Part shown: positions 50,950 to 59,404 of the stretch, piece after piece
Layout of the letters: each line of letters starts with the position of its first letter
Numbering within the stretch: position 1 is the first letter of the stretch
Assembly (NCBI RefSeq): GCF_900106755.1
Contig: NZ_FNNN01000016.1
Span: 1-64,000, forward strand
Direction of reading: 5' to 3'
Source of the DNA: Bacteroides faecis MAJ27
GTDB taxonomy: Bacteria; Bacteroidota; Bacteroidia; Bacteroidales; Bacteroidaceae
Length of the DNA: 64,000 nt
Made by a program: the position numbers and the translations under genes
Notes under the pieces: generated by a model
What the model saw: the letters and a program-made list of their open reading frames with translations, nothing else
What the model was told of the DNA's origin: nothing
Database searches by the model: none

Positions 50950-51738
50950 ATGATTTTACTAAGTTTTGACATTGAGGAATTCGATGTACCCAGGGAACAT
51001 CAGGTGGATATATCAATGGAAGAGCAAATCAAGGTTTCTGTAGAGGGAACTAACAGAATCTTGGACTGCTTGAAGCGGAATCAAGTGAAAGCTACTTTTT
51101 TCTGTACGGCGAACTTTGCTCTTCATGCTCCTGATATAATAAAGCGTATTCAAGCGGAAGGGCATGAGATTGCTTCTCATGGCTTCTATCACTGGACCTT
51201 TAAAGTGGAGGATTTAAAGACATCAAAAGATCAGTTAGAGGAAATTATCGGAACCAAAGTGTATGGCTATCGACAGGCACGAATGATGCCGGTGTCTGAA
51301 AAGGCTATTCATGATGCTGGATATGTGTATAATTCTTCTTTAAATCCGACATTTATTCCGGGGAGGTATATGCGGCTTTCCACTCCCCGTACTCCTTTCA
51401 TAAAAGATAGTGTAATCCAAATGCCGGCGTCAGTTACTCCTCTGCTACGCTTCCCTTTATTTTGGCTTTCATGTCATAATTTGCCCGCTTCGCTTTATCG
51501 TTGGCTGTGTAAATATACTCATCGACATGATGGATATTTTGTAACATACTTTCATCCGTGGGAGTTTTATCCGTTAAATGAACATCCGGAGTGGAAACTG
51601 CCATTTATTATACGAAATCATGCGGGAGAAGGAATGGAAAAAAGACTGGATGCTTTCATCCTATATTTTAGGAAACAGAATATTACTTTGGGTCGTTTTA
51701 TGGATTATATAAAACAAAGCAAGGCTATAATAAAATGA
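50950..51738 (+). CDS. Polysaccharide deacetylase (NodB domain)
   Basis: A 262-residue CE4-type protein: SFDIEEFD with the catalytic Asp and metal Asp near residues 7-8, TFFCTANFA, the H-x4-H metal motif in GHEIASHGFYHW near 70-79, and YGYRQARM, where the usual FRxP Pro is replaced. No signal peptide, so it acts in the cytoplasm, perhaps removing N-acetyl groups from a lipid-linked sugar. It overlaps the next gene by 4 nt, showing co-translation with the membrane glycosyltransferase. Confidence 0.85.
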   Translation: MILLSFDIEEFDVPREHQVDISMEEQIKVSVEGTNRILDCLKRNQVKATFFCTANFALHAPDIIKRIQAEGHEIASHGFYHWTFKVEDLKTSKDQLEEIIGTKVYGYRQARMMPVSEKAIHDAGYVYNSSLNPTFIPGRYMRLSTPRTPFIKDSVIQMPASVTPLLRFPLFWLSCHNLPASLYRWLCKYTHRHDGYFVTYFHPWEFYPLNEHPEWKLPFIIRNHAGEGMEKRLDAFILYFRKQNITLGRFMDYIKQSKAIIK

Positions 51739-53636
51739 AAAATATAATAAGATTTATATTAATGTTAGTGCAAAATCCTATTGTATTAGCAATCTTGTGG
51801 TTGGGGGTAGCTGTCAGGGGATTTTGGGTAAGCTGGGCAGAAGGACTTGCAAATAACTATTTGATATTTTCGCGTTCATTTTTTCATGCTTTGGAGCAGA
51901 CATCTTTATATGTAGAATATCCCAAAGAATATTTTGATCTATTTCTATATGGCATCCCTTTTACTTTGTTAATTGCTCCTTTTTCAATCATGCCAACCAT
52001 GGTGGGTTCTGCTTTGTGGAGTTTGTTTAATGCTCTCTTATTGTACTTTGCTATAAAGAAGTTAGAATTTGAAAGATGGAAAACTGCCATTATCATATGG
52101 CTGTCATATAATGGCTTATATTTAGCTGTTGTTACTCAGCAATATAATGCGGCAGTAGCCGCTCTCATTCTTTTCACTTTTATTCTTGTAGAGAGAAAAA
52201 AAGATTTCTGGGCGGCGTTGATGATTGTTTTAGGCACATTAACCAAGATTTATGGGGTTGTAGGGTTAGCTTTCTTCCTTTTCTCTAAAAGGAAATTATA
52301 TTTTCTGTGGGGAATTCTGTTTTGGGGATTAGTTCTATTTGTAGTTCCAATGTTTTATAGTTCTCCACAGTATGTATTTGATTCTTATAAAGAATGGGTT
52401 AGTATTCTTTTAGTTAAGGATGATGTTAATGAGTTGAGCTTTTATCAGAATATCTCTTTATTAGGAATGGTTCGAAAGATCACTCATGCTGTTGAATATA
52501 GTGATATGTGGCTGATAATTCCTGGAATTGTTTTATTCTTATTACCTTATTTTCGTATTGGACAATATGAGAATAGAAATTTTCGGCTTTCGTTTTTGGC
52601 ATCAGTCTTGTTATTTATGGTCTTGTTTAGTACGGGAACGGAAGAATGTGGATATGTGGGAGCTTTGATTGGTGTGGGTATATGGTATGTAAGTACGCCA
52701 ACGTATAAAAAAACGTTTGTGCTGAATACATGCTTGTTGCTATTCTGTTTTGTGTTGACGGCAGCGTCTTCAAGCAGTATCCTTTTTTCGAAACATTTCA
52801 GAACCGAATATATAACTTCATTTGCACTTAAAGCTCTCCCGTGTACTATTATTTGGTTTAAAATTATCTGGGAACAATTAACTCAGGACTATGCATCAAG
52901 AACTCCAACTCCTTTTTTACATAAAAAAGATAATGAACGCATTGACATCGTATTGCCCTGTTATAATCCTTATGAAGGATGGGAGCAGCAACTGATTGAA
53001 AAACATAAAGAGTTGGAAGCGATGCTGGACGGGTATGACATTCGCTTTATCGTAGTAAATGATGGCTCCAAACGCGGATTTACGGAAGAAGCCGTACTTC
53101 GTTTGACAAATAACTTACCCAGCACTATCATTGTAGACAATAAGACAAATCAAGGGAAAGGGGCTGCTGTTCGTGATGGTATAGCATATTCTGATTCAGA
53201 GCTGGCTCTTTATACAGATTATGATTTTCCATATAAGATTGAGTCTGTTTGTCAGGTGATTAAATATCTTGAGGCGGGATATGATGTAGTTGTAGCAAAT
53301 CGCAATCATACGTATTATTCGCAACTTTCTACCCGCAGAAAGCTGGCGAGTCATGCTTCACGTTTCTTGAACTTTATGCTGTTAGGGCTGACCCACACAG
53401 ATACACAAGGGGGATTGAAAGGTTTTAACCGTAAGGGAAAAGCTTTTCTTGCGTCCACACGTATTAAACAGTTCTTGTTTGATACGGAGTTTATCTATAA
53501 AGCCTCTCTTGATGATACCACTTTCATCAAAGAGGTTCCTGTAGATTTAAGAAGTGAGGTGATGTTGCCTGATATGAAAAAGGGAGTATTTGTAAATGAA
53601 CTAAAAAACTTATTGATGATATGTTGGAGAGGTTGA
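51735..53636 (+). CDS. Fused GT87-like membrane glycosyltransferase and GT2
   Basis: A 633-residue fusion. Residues 1-395 are a GT87-like (DUF2029) membrane domain with about ten helices: WLGVAVRGFWVSWAEGLANNYLIFSRSFFHAL, QQYNAAVAALILF, TKIYGVVGLAFFLFSKRK. Residues about 400-633 are a dolichol-phosphate-mannose-synthase-like GT2: DIVLPCYNPYEGW, VNDGSKRGF, NQGKGAAVRDGI, TDYDFPY, and DTQGGLKGFNR. The GT2 would load a sugar on a polyprenyl phosphate and the membrane domain would use it. The membrane half is paralogous to the next gene. It overlaps that gene by 16 nt. Confidence 0.82.
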   Translation: MKNIIRFILMLVQNPIVLAILWLGVAVRGFWVSWAEGLANNYLIFSRSFFHALEQTSLYVEYPKEYFDLFLYGIPFTLLIAPFSIMPTMVGSALWSLFNALLLYFAIKKLEFERWKTAIIIWLSYNGLYLAVVTQQYNAAVAALILFTFILVERKKDFWAALMIVLGTLTKIYGVVGLAFFLFSKRKLYFLWGILFWGLVLFVVPMFYSSPQYVFDSYKEWVSILLVKDDVNELSFYQNISLLGMVRKITHAVEYSDMWLIIPGIVLFLLPYFRIGQYENRNFRLSFLASVLLFMVLFSTGTEECGYVGALIGVGIWYVSTPTYKKTFVLNTCLLLFCFVLTAASSSSILFSKHFRTEYITSFALKALPCTIIWFKIIWEQLTQDYASRTPTPFLHKKDNERIDIVLPCYNPYEGWEQQLIEKHKELEAMLDGYDIRFIVVNDGSKRGFTEEAVLRLTNNLPSTIIVDNKTNQGKGAAVRDGIAYSDSELALYTDYDFPYKIESVCQVIKYLEAGYDVVVANRNHTYYSQLSTRRKLASHASRFLNFMLLGLTHTDTQGGLKGFNRKGKAFLASTRIKQFLFDTEFIYKASLDDTTFIKEVPVDLRSEVMLPDMKKGVFVNELKNLLMICWRG

Positions 53637-54796
53637 AAGGATATGTGCAGAATCCGGTCTTTCTATTCATCTTGTGGATGGGGGTAGGACTGGCTTGTAG
53701 TTTGTCATTGATGATAAAGGGGACGTATAGCAATTATGTTATATTTAGCCAGTCTTTTTGGCATGCAATATCTTCTTCTCCTTTATATGTAGAATATCTT
53801 CAGGAACAAAAGGATTTCTTTCTGTATGGTATTTCTTTCACTGCATTGATTTCTCCTTTTGCGGCTCTTCCCAGACCGTTGGGGATGGTTCTTTGGTGCA
53901 TGGTGAATTGTGGTTTCCTTTATTATGCTATCAGCAAGTTAGATTTGAAAAAGTGGCAATTTGCTGTTGTTATATTAGTTTCTGTAAATGACGTTTTTAC
54001 AGCGGTTTTGTCTCAGCAATATAGCATAGGTATTACGGCTATGATTATTTTTGCGTATGTATTGATTGAGAAAGAAAAGGATTTATGGGCTGCTTTGATG
54101 GTTGTATTTGGGGTTATGACTAAGCTTTATGGAGTGGTAGGATTGGCTTTTTTCTTATTTTCCAAGCATAAAATGAGGTTTGTAGCTAGCTTGCTCTTTT
54201 GGGGGGTGGTTGTTTTTCTGTTACCAATGCTGTATGCTTCTCCTGAGTATGTAGTCCATTCTTATAAGGAATGGTTTGATGTACTTATTTATAAAAATGA
54301 GTTGAACCAATTTAAAATTAATCAGAATATATCTTTGTTGGGTATGCTGCATCGGATAACAGGAGCCTCTTTTAGTGATTTATGGATTATTATTCCGGGA
54401 ATGCTATTGTTTGCTCTTCCATATTTACGTATCCGGCAATATCAAAATGAATCTTTCAGGTTCTTATTTTTATCTTCTGCACTTTTGTTTATGGTACTGT
54501 TCAGCACCGGAACAGAAACTTATGGCTATCTGACTGCTATGGTTGCGGTTGGAATCTGGTATGTGAAAACTCCGACACAGGTTACTACGCCGAGGCTAAA
54601 CTTGTTTTTACTTATATTCTGCATTCTGCTGACTTCTTTGTCTACTACCGATCTTTTTCCTAGATTCATAAGAATGGATTATGTGAAGCCTTATGCTTTG
54701 AAAGCTTTGCCTTGTACGTTAATCTGGTTAAAAATAGTGTGGGAACAATTGACTCAGAACTTCGCGTGTTCGTCGGAGAAAATAGAGACTTCTTAA
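53621..54796 (+). CDS. GT87-like membrane glycosyltransferase
   Basis: A 391-residue polytopic protein similar throughout to residues 1-395 of the preceding fusion (WMGVGLACSLSLMIKGTYSNYVIFSQSFWHAI, QQYSIGITAMIIFAYVLIEKEKDLWAALMVVFGVMTKLYGVVGLAFFLFSKHK). It lacks the GT2 domain. It uses a polyprenyl-phosphate sugar, judging by the family. GtrA follows after 29 nt and may flip the same donor. Confidence 0.8.
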   Translation: MLERLKGYVQNPVFLFILWMGVGLACSLSLMIKGTYSNYVIFSQSFWHAISSSPLYVEYLQEQKDFFLYGISFTALISPFAALPRPLGMVLWCMVNCGFLYYAISKLDLKKWQFAVVILVSVNDVFTAVLSQQYSIGITAMIIFAYVLIEKEKDLWAALMVVFGVMTKLYGVVGLAFFLFSKHKMRFVASLLFWGVVVFLLPMLYASPEYVVHSYKEWFDVLIYKNELNQFKINQNISLLGMLHRITGASFSDLWIIIPGMLLFALPYLRIRQYQNESFRFLFLSSALLFMVLFSTGTETYGYLTAMVAVGIWYVKTPTQVTTPRLNLFLLIFCILLTSLSTTDLFPRFIRMDYVKPYALKALPCTLIWLKIVWEQLTQNFACSSEKIETS

Positions 54797-54825
54797 CTAA
54801 ACAATAAAACTAAAACTACTAACTA

Positions 54826-55251
54826 ATGGAAATTATTAAATCTGTTTTTCATTCAAAGAGTAAACGTTATCAGTTTATTCGTTATTGCACGGTGGGATCG
54901 TTAGCAGCCGGCATACATTATGGGGTTTATTTTGTATTGCAGGAATATGAGCTGGTGAATCTGAATATTGCGTATACAATTGGTTACGCAACAAGTTTTA
55001 TCTGTAATTTCTTTATGACTTCCTATTTTACCTTCCGCAGTAATCCTTCTCTCAAGAAAGCTTTGGGATTTGGAGGAAGCCATCTTGTGAATTACTTGAT
55101 ACATATGGGATTGTTCAACCTGTTCCTGTCTCTGGATGTAAATCAGGAAATAGCTCCATTATTCGTATTGGCTGTTGCTGTACCTGTTAACTTCGTAATG
55201 CTCCGTTTTGTGTTCAAACATAAGAAAGAACAAGTGGCTAACAATTTATAA
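54826..55251 (+). CDS. GtrA family membrane protein
   Basis: A 141-residue four-helix membrane protein: YQFIRYCTVGSLAAGIHYGVYF, AYTIGYATSFICNFFMTSYFTF, AVPVNFVMLRFVFK. Probable flippase for a polyprenyl-phosphate sugar, closing the operon that began with the ABC exporter or the deacetylase. Related to the GtrA at 37964. Convergent with the next gene, 8 nt apart. Confidence 0.88.
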   Translation: MEIIKSVFHSKSKRYQFIRYCTVGSLAAGIHYGVYFVLQEYELVNLNIAYTIGYATSFICNFFMTSYFTFRSNPSLKKALGFGGSHLVNYLIHMGLFNLFLSLDVNQEIAPLFVLAVAVPVNFVMLRFVFKHKKEQVANNL

Positions 55252-55259
55252 TCGTATTA

Positions 55260-56420
55260 TTATCTTTTTTTGTTTGAAACCTTCTTAGAGCACTTATGAA
55301 GATTTGCTAGAGTATCAGCTTCCTTTTCCTGGGCTACTCGATTATTGATCGCTAAAGTAAATTCTGTTATTCGTCGACAGTTCATTTTAGGATTAATGTA
55401 TTGTTGGAGAATTTTTCTGAGAAAATGGAAGTGGACATTTTTATGTTTATCACTGATTATGGGTGAATAATGCTCTTTGTTGCCGAAGCTGTACATTATG
55501 AGTAGTAAAGCTAGTTCGTGCTCGGATAATTGCGAACAAAGTATATGTAGATAGAATGTTCTTTCTTTAATTCTATTAGTATCGTCAGTTTCTGCCTCTT
55601 CGCCTGTATAGATATACTGTATAATCATACAAAGGCTTCGGTAAAAAGGTACCAGGCGATGCCGATGTCCGTCAAAGTATTTGATGGCTTTCTCTTTATA
55701 GTCGCAAAGCATGTATATACTTATTCTGTCTTCACGTTTTTTTTCTTTCTGATTTAATATTGCATCTTGTAGGTTTAATAATTCATCATTAAGCTCAAGA
55801 ATACTTTGAATGCCATTTTTACAATGCTTGCACATTTCTGGAATGTCAACTTGTAATCGTTCGATAGAACTGCGGCTTGCGCCGTCTATAAAAAGATAAT
55901 AAGCAAGGTAAAGCTCCCATATCTCTTTTCGATTTCCTTCATATAAATCGGCTTTCTTTACATAGTATAAGATTGCTTTGAACTCATAAAACATGAAATG
56001 GAAGGCTTGCTTTCCTTCTCCTACTCCATTTATTTTGCACATGCACTCTTGCTGTGACCATAAATCAATGAAATGAAATAATTTGCTTTCAAATCTGTCC
56101 TTGATAATATCTTTATGTTGTATGTTATTCCAGTTTTCTTGAGTCTTATTTGCTCTGTATTGCACCATGAACGCGTTGTAAGTAAGAAAAATGGCTGAAA
56201 TAGTTAAAAAAGGAGCTGATAATCCATTAATGGTGTCTCCTAAAGTTCCAGGAATACCCAGCTCAATGATAGAGAACTGTGAAAGAAAGTATGGCATGGC
56301 TAGGGCAAGTGCACACCATATTACTATAATAGTAACCAACCAATATTTACAGAGGAAAGCCTTTATGCTAGACAAAATATCTTTGAGCGAATAAGAATCG
56401 TTTTGTGTTTTCTTCGTCAT
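55260..56420 (-). CDS. Putative phage abortive infection protein (putAbiC-like)
   Basis: A 386-residue protein with two N-terminal membrane helices (about 23-44 and 65-85) and a cytoplasmic helical domain. The pattern DRFESKLFHFIDLWSQQ, then FYRSLCMIIQYIY and FYLHILCSQLSEHELALLLIMYSFGN, matches what I know of the putAbiC family of predicted abortive-infection proteins. The ATG at 56420 is chosen because upstream in-frame residues look non-coding; it overlaps the NlpC/P60 gene by 53 nt. Membrane-anchored effector acting on infection is the family hypothesis. Not demonstrated here. Confidence 0.65.
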   Translation of the reverse strand: MTKKTQNDSYSLKDILSSIKAFLCKYWLVTIIVIWCALALAMPYFLSQFSIIELGIPGTLGDTINGLSAPFLTISAIFLTYNAFMVQYRANKTQENWNNIQHKDIIKDRFESKLFHFIDLWSQQECMCKINGVGEGKQAFHFMFYEFKAILYYVKKADLYEGNRKEIWELYLAYYLFIDGASRSSIERLQVDIPEMCKHCKNGIQSILELNDELLNLQDAILNQKEKKREDRISIYMLCDYKEKAIKYFDGHRHRLVPFYRSLCMIIQYIYTGEEAETDDTNRIKERTFYLHILCSQLSEHELALLLIMYSFGNKEHYSPIISDKHKNVHFHFLRKILQQYINPKMNCRRITEFTLAINNRVAQEKEADTLANLHKCSKKVSNKKR

Positions 56421-57204
56421 AGTCTTGATCGTTTTTTCGTAAACTATTAATATGTATATATCCCTGTGAATGAATATACTGTCCGTTGACAATATGAATA
56501 CCAATATGGCGTACCCCGGATATGGGATTTTCAGGGACATGTATGCCAAAAAATAACAAGTCACCTGGTCGGAGGTTTGATAAATCTTCTTTTACTTCTA
56601 AACGTTTTCCTAGTTGTGCTTGTTGATATGAGTCTCGTGGTATTAAACCTCCGTTCAATAAAAAACATAATCTTACAAATCCACTGCAATCCATTCCTTT
56701 TGCAGAAGTACCTCCCCAAATATAGGGAATCCCCATTAAGGAATGAGCAGTTGCTAGTATATGGGGGGCATCAAGCTGATTTTGTTTTTTCCATTCATCT
56801 TCTTTTTGAGAGATGGCAATTGGTACATATGCTTGTCTTTTATCTGGATATTCTACTTTATAAAAAGCATCTGTTTCTTTGAGAAGTCGTAAGCGATTTC
56901 CGGAGACAAGATCTGAAACGCATTGAGAATAAATGTCAGGTTGTGTGTAAGAGAAGCCATAGTGGGCTGTTATGATGATTTTAGATGAATTTGTCCATTG
57001 CTCATCGGAGGCCAAGGAGGCTATAGCTCTAGGATGTACCCATCCTTCATTTTCATCATTTTCCAGTTTGATTTTAATCCATTTCCGGCGCTCCAATATA
57101 ATGGCTTTCATTCCTAATAAACCTTGCGTCAACATTTCTGAGGATGAATCTTCCGCTTGGTGCACATTACAGACTGAAAAAGTTATAATACCGGTATCTT
57201 GCAT
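56368..57204 (-). CDS. NlpC/P60 family cysteine peptidase with SH3-like domains
   Basis: A 278-residue cell-wall hydrolase-type protein. N-terminal bacterial SH3-like segments (about 10-130: LLGMKAIILERRKWIKIKLENDENEGWVHP and RLLKETDAFYKVEYPDKRQAYVP) precede the NlpC/P60 domain with MDCSGFVRLCF (Cys near 173), RHIGIHIV (His near 232) and IHSQG. Such enzymes cut gamma-D-Glu-diaminopimelate links. No signal peptide is visible from the ATG at 57204, so it may be cytoplasmic, like recycling or effector-type enzymes. Its end overlaps the putAbiC-like gene by 53 nt, implying joint expression. Confidence 0.82.
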   Translation of the reverse strand: MQDTGIITFSVCNVHQAEDSSSEMLTQGLLGMKAIILERRKWIKIKLENDENEGWVHPRAIASLASDEQWTNSSKIIITAHYGFSYTQPDIYSQCVSDLVSGNRLRLLKETDAFYKVEYPDKRQAYVPIAISQKEDEWKKQNQLDAPHILATAHSLMGIPYIWGGTSAKGMDCSGFVRLCFLLNGGLIPRDSYQQAQLGKRLEVKEDLSNLRPGDLLFFGIHVPENPISGVRHIGIHIVNGQYIHSQGYIHINSLRKNDQDYDEENTKRFLFAQRYFV

Positions 57205-57269
57205 AGGCAATTACAATTTTATTAGCACCGCAATATAATAAAAAATAAAATGAGAATGCTTTTTTACTA

Positions 57270-57905
57270 TTATTTTCTGCCAAAGTCTGCCGGAATTTCT
57301 CCCCACTCCTTGGTTTCCCATTTAATGATACGGGTAGTGTAAGTGTTCTCTTTGAGCCACTTCTCTGCCCGCTCTATCACTTTAAACAGTTCTTCAGTTT
57401 CCTCATTCCGGGGAAGTTTGGTTTTGCATTTCTTCTGTCGTACCCAGCTGATAGCATTCACGCTGTCACTGTAAATGGGCATATCGAACCCTTTCTGTTT
57501 CAATAATGCCAGCCCGTGTACGATTGCCAGAAACTCTCCGATGTTATTGGTGCCTTTCATCGGACCGAAATGAAAGATTTCCTGACGGCTTGCCACGTGC
57601 ACTCCCCGATATTCCATCGGACCGGGGTTGCCACTGCAGGCCGCGTCAACCGCCAGACTATTATCAATTACAGAAGCAGGCAGAGTGTCGGAACCGGTTC
57701 GGGCAGCTTCCGATTTCTTCTTCGCATTTTTACCAATGTAGGCGTAAGGCGAGGAAGTCAGTGCACGTTCCGCCTCTTCGCGAGTGTCGAACGATTTATA
57801 TTTTGCACCTTCATAACCCTTGATCTGGAGCTGGCAATCTGTCCAGGAAGTATATACTCCCGGTGTCACTCCTTCCCATACTACGTAGAACTTTTCTTTA
57901 GCCAT
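57270..57905 (-). CDS. Ribonuclease H with viroplasmin domain
   Basis: A 211-residue RNase HI that removes RNA from RNA-DNA hybrids. The N-terminal caulimovirus viroplasmin (hybrid-binding) domain covers MAKEKFYVVWEGVTPGVYTSWTDCQLQIKGYEGAKYKSF. The RNase H domain has the catalytic acids in VDAACSGNPGPMEYRGV, NNIGEFLAIVHGL, IYSDSVNAISWV and the C-terminal IPADFGRK. The ATG at 57905 starts the known domain; an upstream in-frame start at 57977 adds 24 residues that look random. Confidence 0.9.
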   Translation of the reverse strand: MAKEKFYVVWEGVTPGVYTSWTDCQLQIKGYEGAKYKSFDTREEAERALTSSPYAYIGKNAKKKSEAARTGSDTLPASVIDNSLAVDAACSGNPGPMEYRGVHVASRQEIFHFGPMKGTNNIGEFLAIVHGLALLKQKGFDMPIYSDSVNAISWVRQKKCKTKLPRNEETEELFKVIERAEKWLKENTYTTRIIKWETKEWGEIPADFGRK

Positions 57906-58031
57906 TTTCTGATAATGAATGATTATGTCAATAGCATTGACGGCGCGAAGGTACAAATATATTCCGGAATCGAACAAGTTGGCGGAGATGCTTGTTCTAA
58001 TTTATAAGGAGTTTAAGAAAATAAAATTAAG

Positions 58032-58038
58032 AAAGGAG
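58032..58038 (+). promoter_or_regulatory. Strong Shine-Dalgarno site of nitroreductase gene
   Basis: AAAGGAG, 5 nt before the ATG at 58044; unusually strong for Bacteroides. Confidence 0.5.
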
Positions 58039-58043
58039 CTATT

Positions 58044-58646
58044 ATGGAAAGAACTTTTAGTGAAGCTTTGAAGAATCGTCGGAGTTATTATTCAATTACC
58101 GGCCAGTCACCTGTTACGGATCAGGAAATTGAATGCATTGTCAATCTGGCAGTCAGACATGTGCCGTCGGCATTCAATTCACAATCTACCCGTGTGGTGC
58201 TTCTTCTTGGCAAAGCTCATAAAAAGTTATGGAATATCGTAAAAGATGCGTTGAGGAAGATTGTACCCGAAGCTGCTTTTGCAAAAACAGAAGAAAAGAT
58301 AGACAATTCCTTTGCCTGTGGATATGGCACTGTGCTGTTCTTTGAAGATCAGACGGTAGTGAAGGGACTTCAGGAAGCTTTCCCGTCTTATCAGGAAAAT
58401 TTCCCGGGATGGTCATTGCAGACTTCAGCGATGCATCAGCTGGCTGTTTGGGTGATGCTTGAAGATGTAGGCTTCGGTGCCTCACTGCAACATTATAACC
58501 CGTTGATTGATGATGAAGTGCGCCGTGCATGGAATTTGCCCGCACATTGGCACCTGATAGCAGAAATGCCATTTGGAGTACCTGTCAATCAGCCGGGAGA
58601 AAAAGAATTTCAACCACTGGAAGAACGGATAAAAGTCTTTAAATAA
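58044..58646 (+). CDS. Nitroreductase family protein
   Basis: A 200-residue FMN-binding oxidoreductase of the YdfN/Frm2-like nitroreductase group: FSEALKNRRSYYSI (flavin-binding RRS), AVRHVPSAFNSQSTRVVLLLG, and WVMLEDVGFGASLQHYNP near 140, then MPFGVPVNQPGEK. The native substrate is unknown; reduces nitro compounds or quinones with NAD(P)H. Monocistronic with a hairpin terminator. Confidence 0.88.
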   Translation: MERTFSEALKNRRSYYSITGQSPVTDQEIECIVNLAVRHVPSAFNSQSTRVVLLLGKAHKKLWNIVKDALRKIVPEAAFAKTEEKIDNSFACGYGTVLFFEDQTVVKGLQEAFPSYQENFPGWSLQTSAMHQLAVWVMLEDVGFGASLQHYNPLIDDEVRRAWNLPAHWHLIAEMPFGVPVNQPGEKEFQPLEERIKVFK

Positions 58647-58658
58647 TGAAGAACGATG

Positions 58659-58725
58659 AATGAAGAATGAAGAATTTAGAGTGATGGCAACCAAAATTCT
58701 TCATTCTTCATTCTTCATTCTTCAT
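58659..58725 (+). terminator. Terminator with CATTCTT repeats
   Basis: Perfect 20-bp inverted repeat (58659-58678 with 58694-58713) built from ATTCTTC-type 7-bp units, four of which run on to 58725. Lies 13 nt past the nitroreductase stop. Confidence 0.6.
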
Positions 58726-58726
58726 T

Positions 58727-58760
58727 AAATGATTAATTTTGTGAGCAAAATTAATCATTT
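58727..58760 (+). promoter_or_regulatory. 34-bp palindrome over aroK promoter and start
   Basis: Perfect 15-bp arms (58727-58741 and 58746-58760, AAATGATTAATTTTG) around TGAG, ending at the base before the aroK ATG. The left arm contains a -7 box TAATTTTG (58734-58741). Looks like an operator, or a hairpin that hides the start. Confidence 0.6.
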
Positions 58761-59288
58761 ATGGTTCGTATCTTCCTTACCGGCTATATGGGTGCCGGAA
58801 AAACAACATTAGGCAAGGCTTTCGCCCGCAAATTGAATATTCCGTTCATTGACCTGGACTGGTATATCGAAGAACGTTTTCATAAGACCGTCGGAGAACT
58901 GTTTACAGAACGGGGGGAGGCCGGATTTCGTGAAATAGAAAGAAATATGCTTCACGAGGTGGCTGAGTTTGAGAATGTCGTTATCTCTACAGGCGGGGGA
59001 GCTCCTTGCTTTTTTGATAATATGGAGTTTATGAACCGGACAGGAAAAACCGTTTTCCTGAATGTTCATCCCGATGTGCTGTTCAGGCGTTTGCGTATTG
59101 CCAAACAGCAACGTCCCATTCTTCAGGGGAGACAAGACGATGAACTGATGGATTTCATTATTCAGGCACTTGAAAAACGTGCACCTTTTTATAGGCAGGC
59201 ACAATATATCTTTGATGCGGACGAACTGGAAGATCGCCGGCAGATTGAGACATCTGTACAACGCCTGCAAGAACTGCTGAAAATATAA
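58761..59288 (+). CDS. aroK: Shikimate kinase
   Basis: Phosphorylates shikimate at the 3-position on the way to chorismate. The 175-residue protein has Walker A GYMGAGKTT at 8-16, the shikimate-binding FIDLDWYIEERF, RGEAGFREIE and STGGGAPC, and the lid region QQRPILQG. Complete and of normal length. Its start abuts a 34-bp palindrome. Confidence 0.95.
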   Translation: MVRIFLTGYMGAGKTTLGKAFARKLNIPFIDLDWYIEERFHKTVGELFTERGEAGFREIERNMLHEVAEFENVVISTGGGAPCFFDNMEFMNRTGKTVFLNVHPDVLFRRLRIAKQQRPILQGRQDDELMDFIIQALEKRAPFYRQAQYIFDADELEDRRQIETSVQRLQELLKI

Positions 59289-59335
59289 AAGAGACCGGTT
59301 ATATAGACCGATTGAAAGAAATAATATCCAATTAA

Positions 59336-59366
59336 TTGGCAGCCTGTAGATAAATCTGTATTTTTG
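59336..59366 (+). promoter_or_regulatory. speA promoter
   Basis: TTGG at 59336-59339, 19-nt spacer, TATTTTTG at 59359-59366; leader of about 30 nt. Confidence 0.6.
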
Positions 59367-59404
59367 CCATCCAATTATTTACTAAAAACACTGAATAATA
59401 GAAA

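Noticed and set aside
56421..56564. 48-residue N-terminal extension of the putAbiC-like protein
   Set aside because: Lies wholly inside the NlpC/P60 coding region and looks like random translation.
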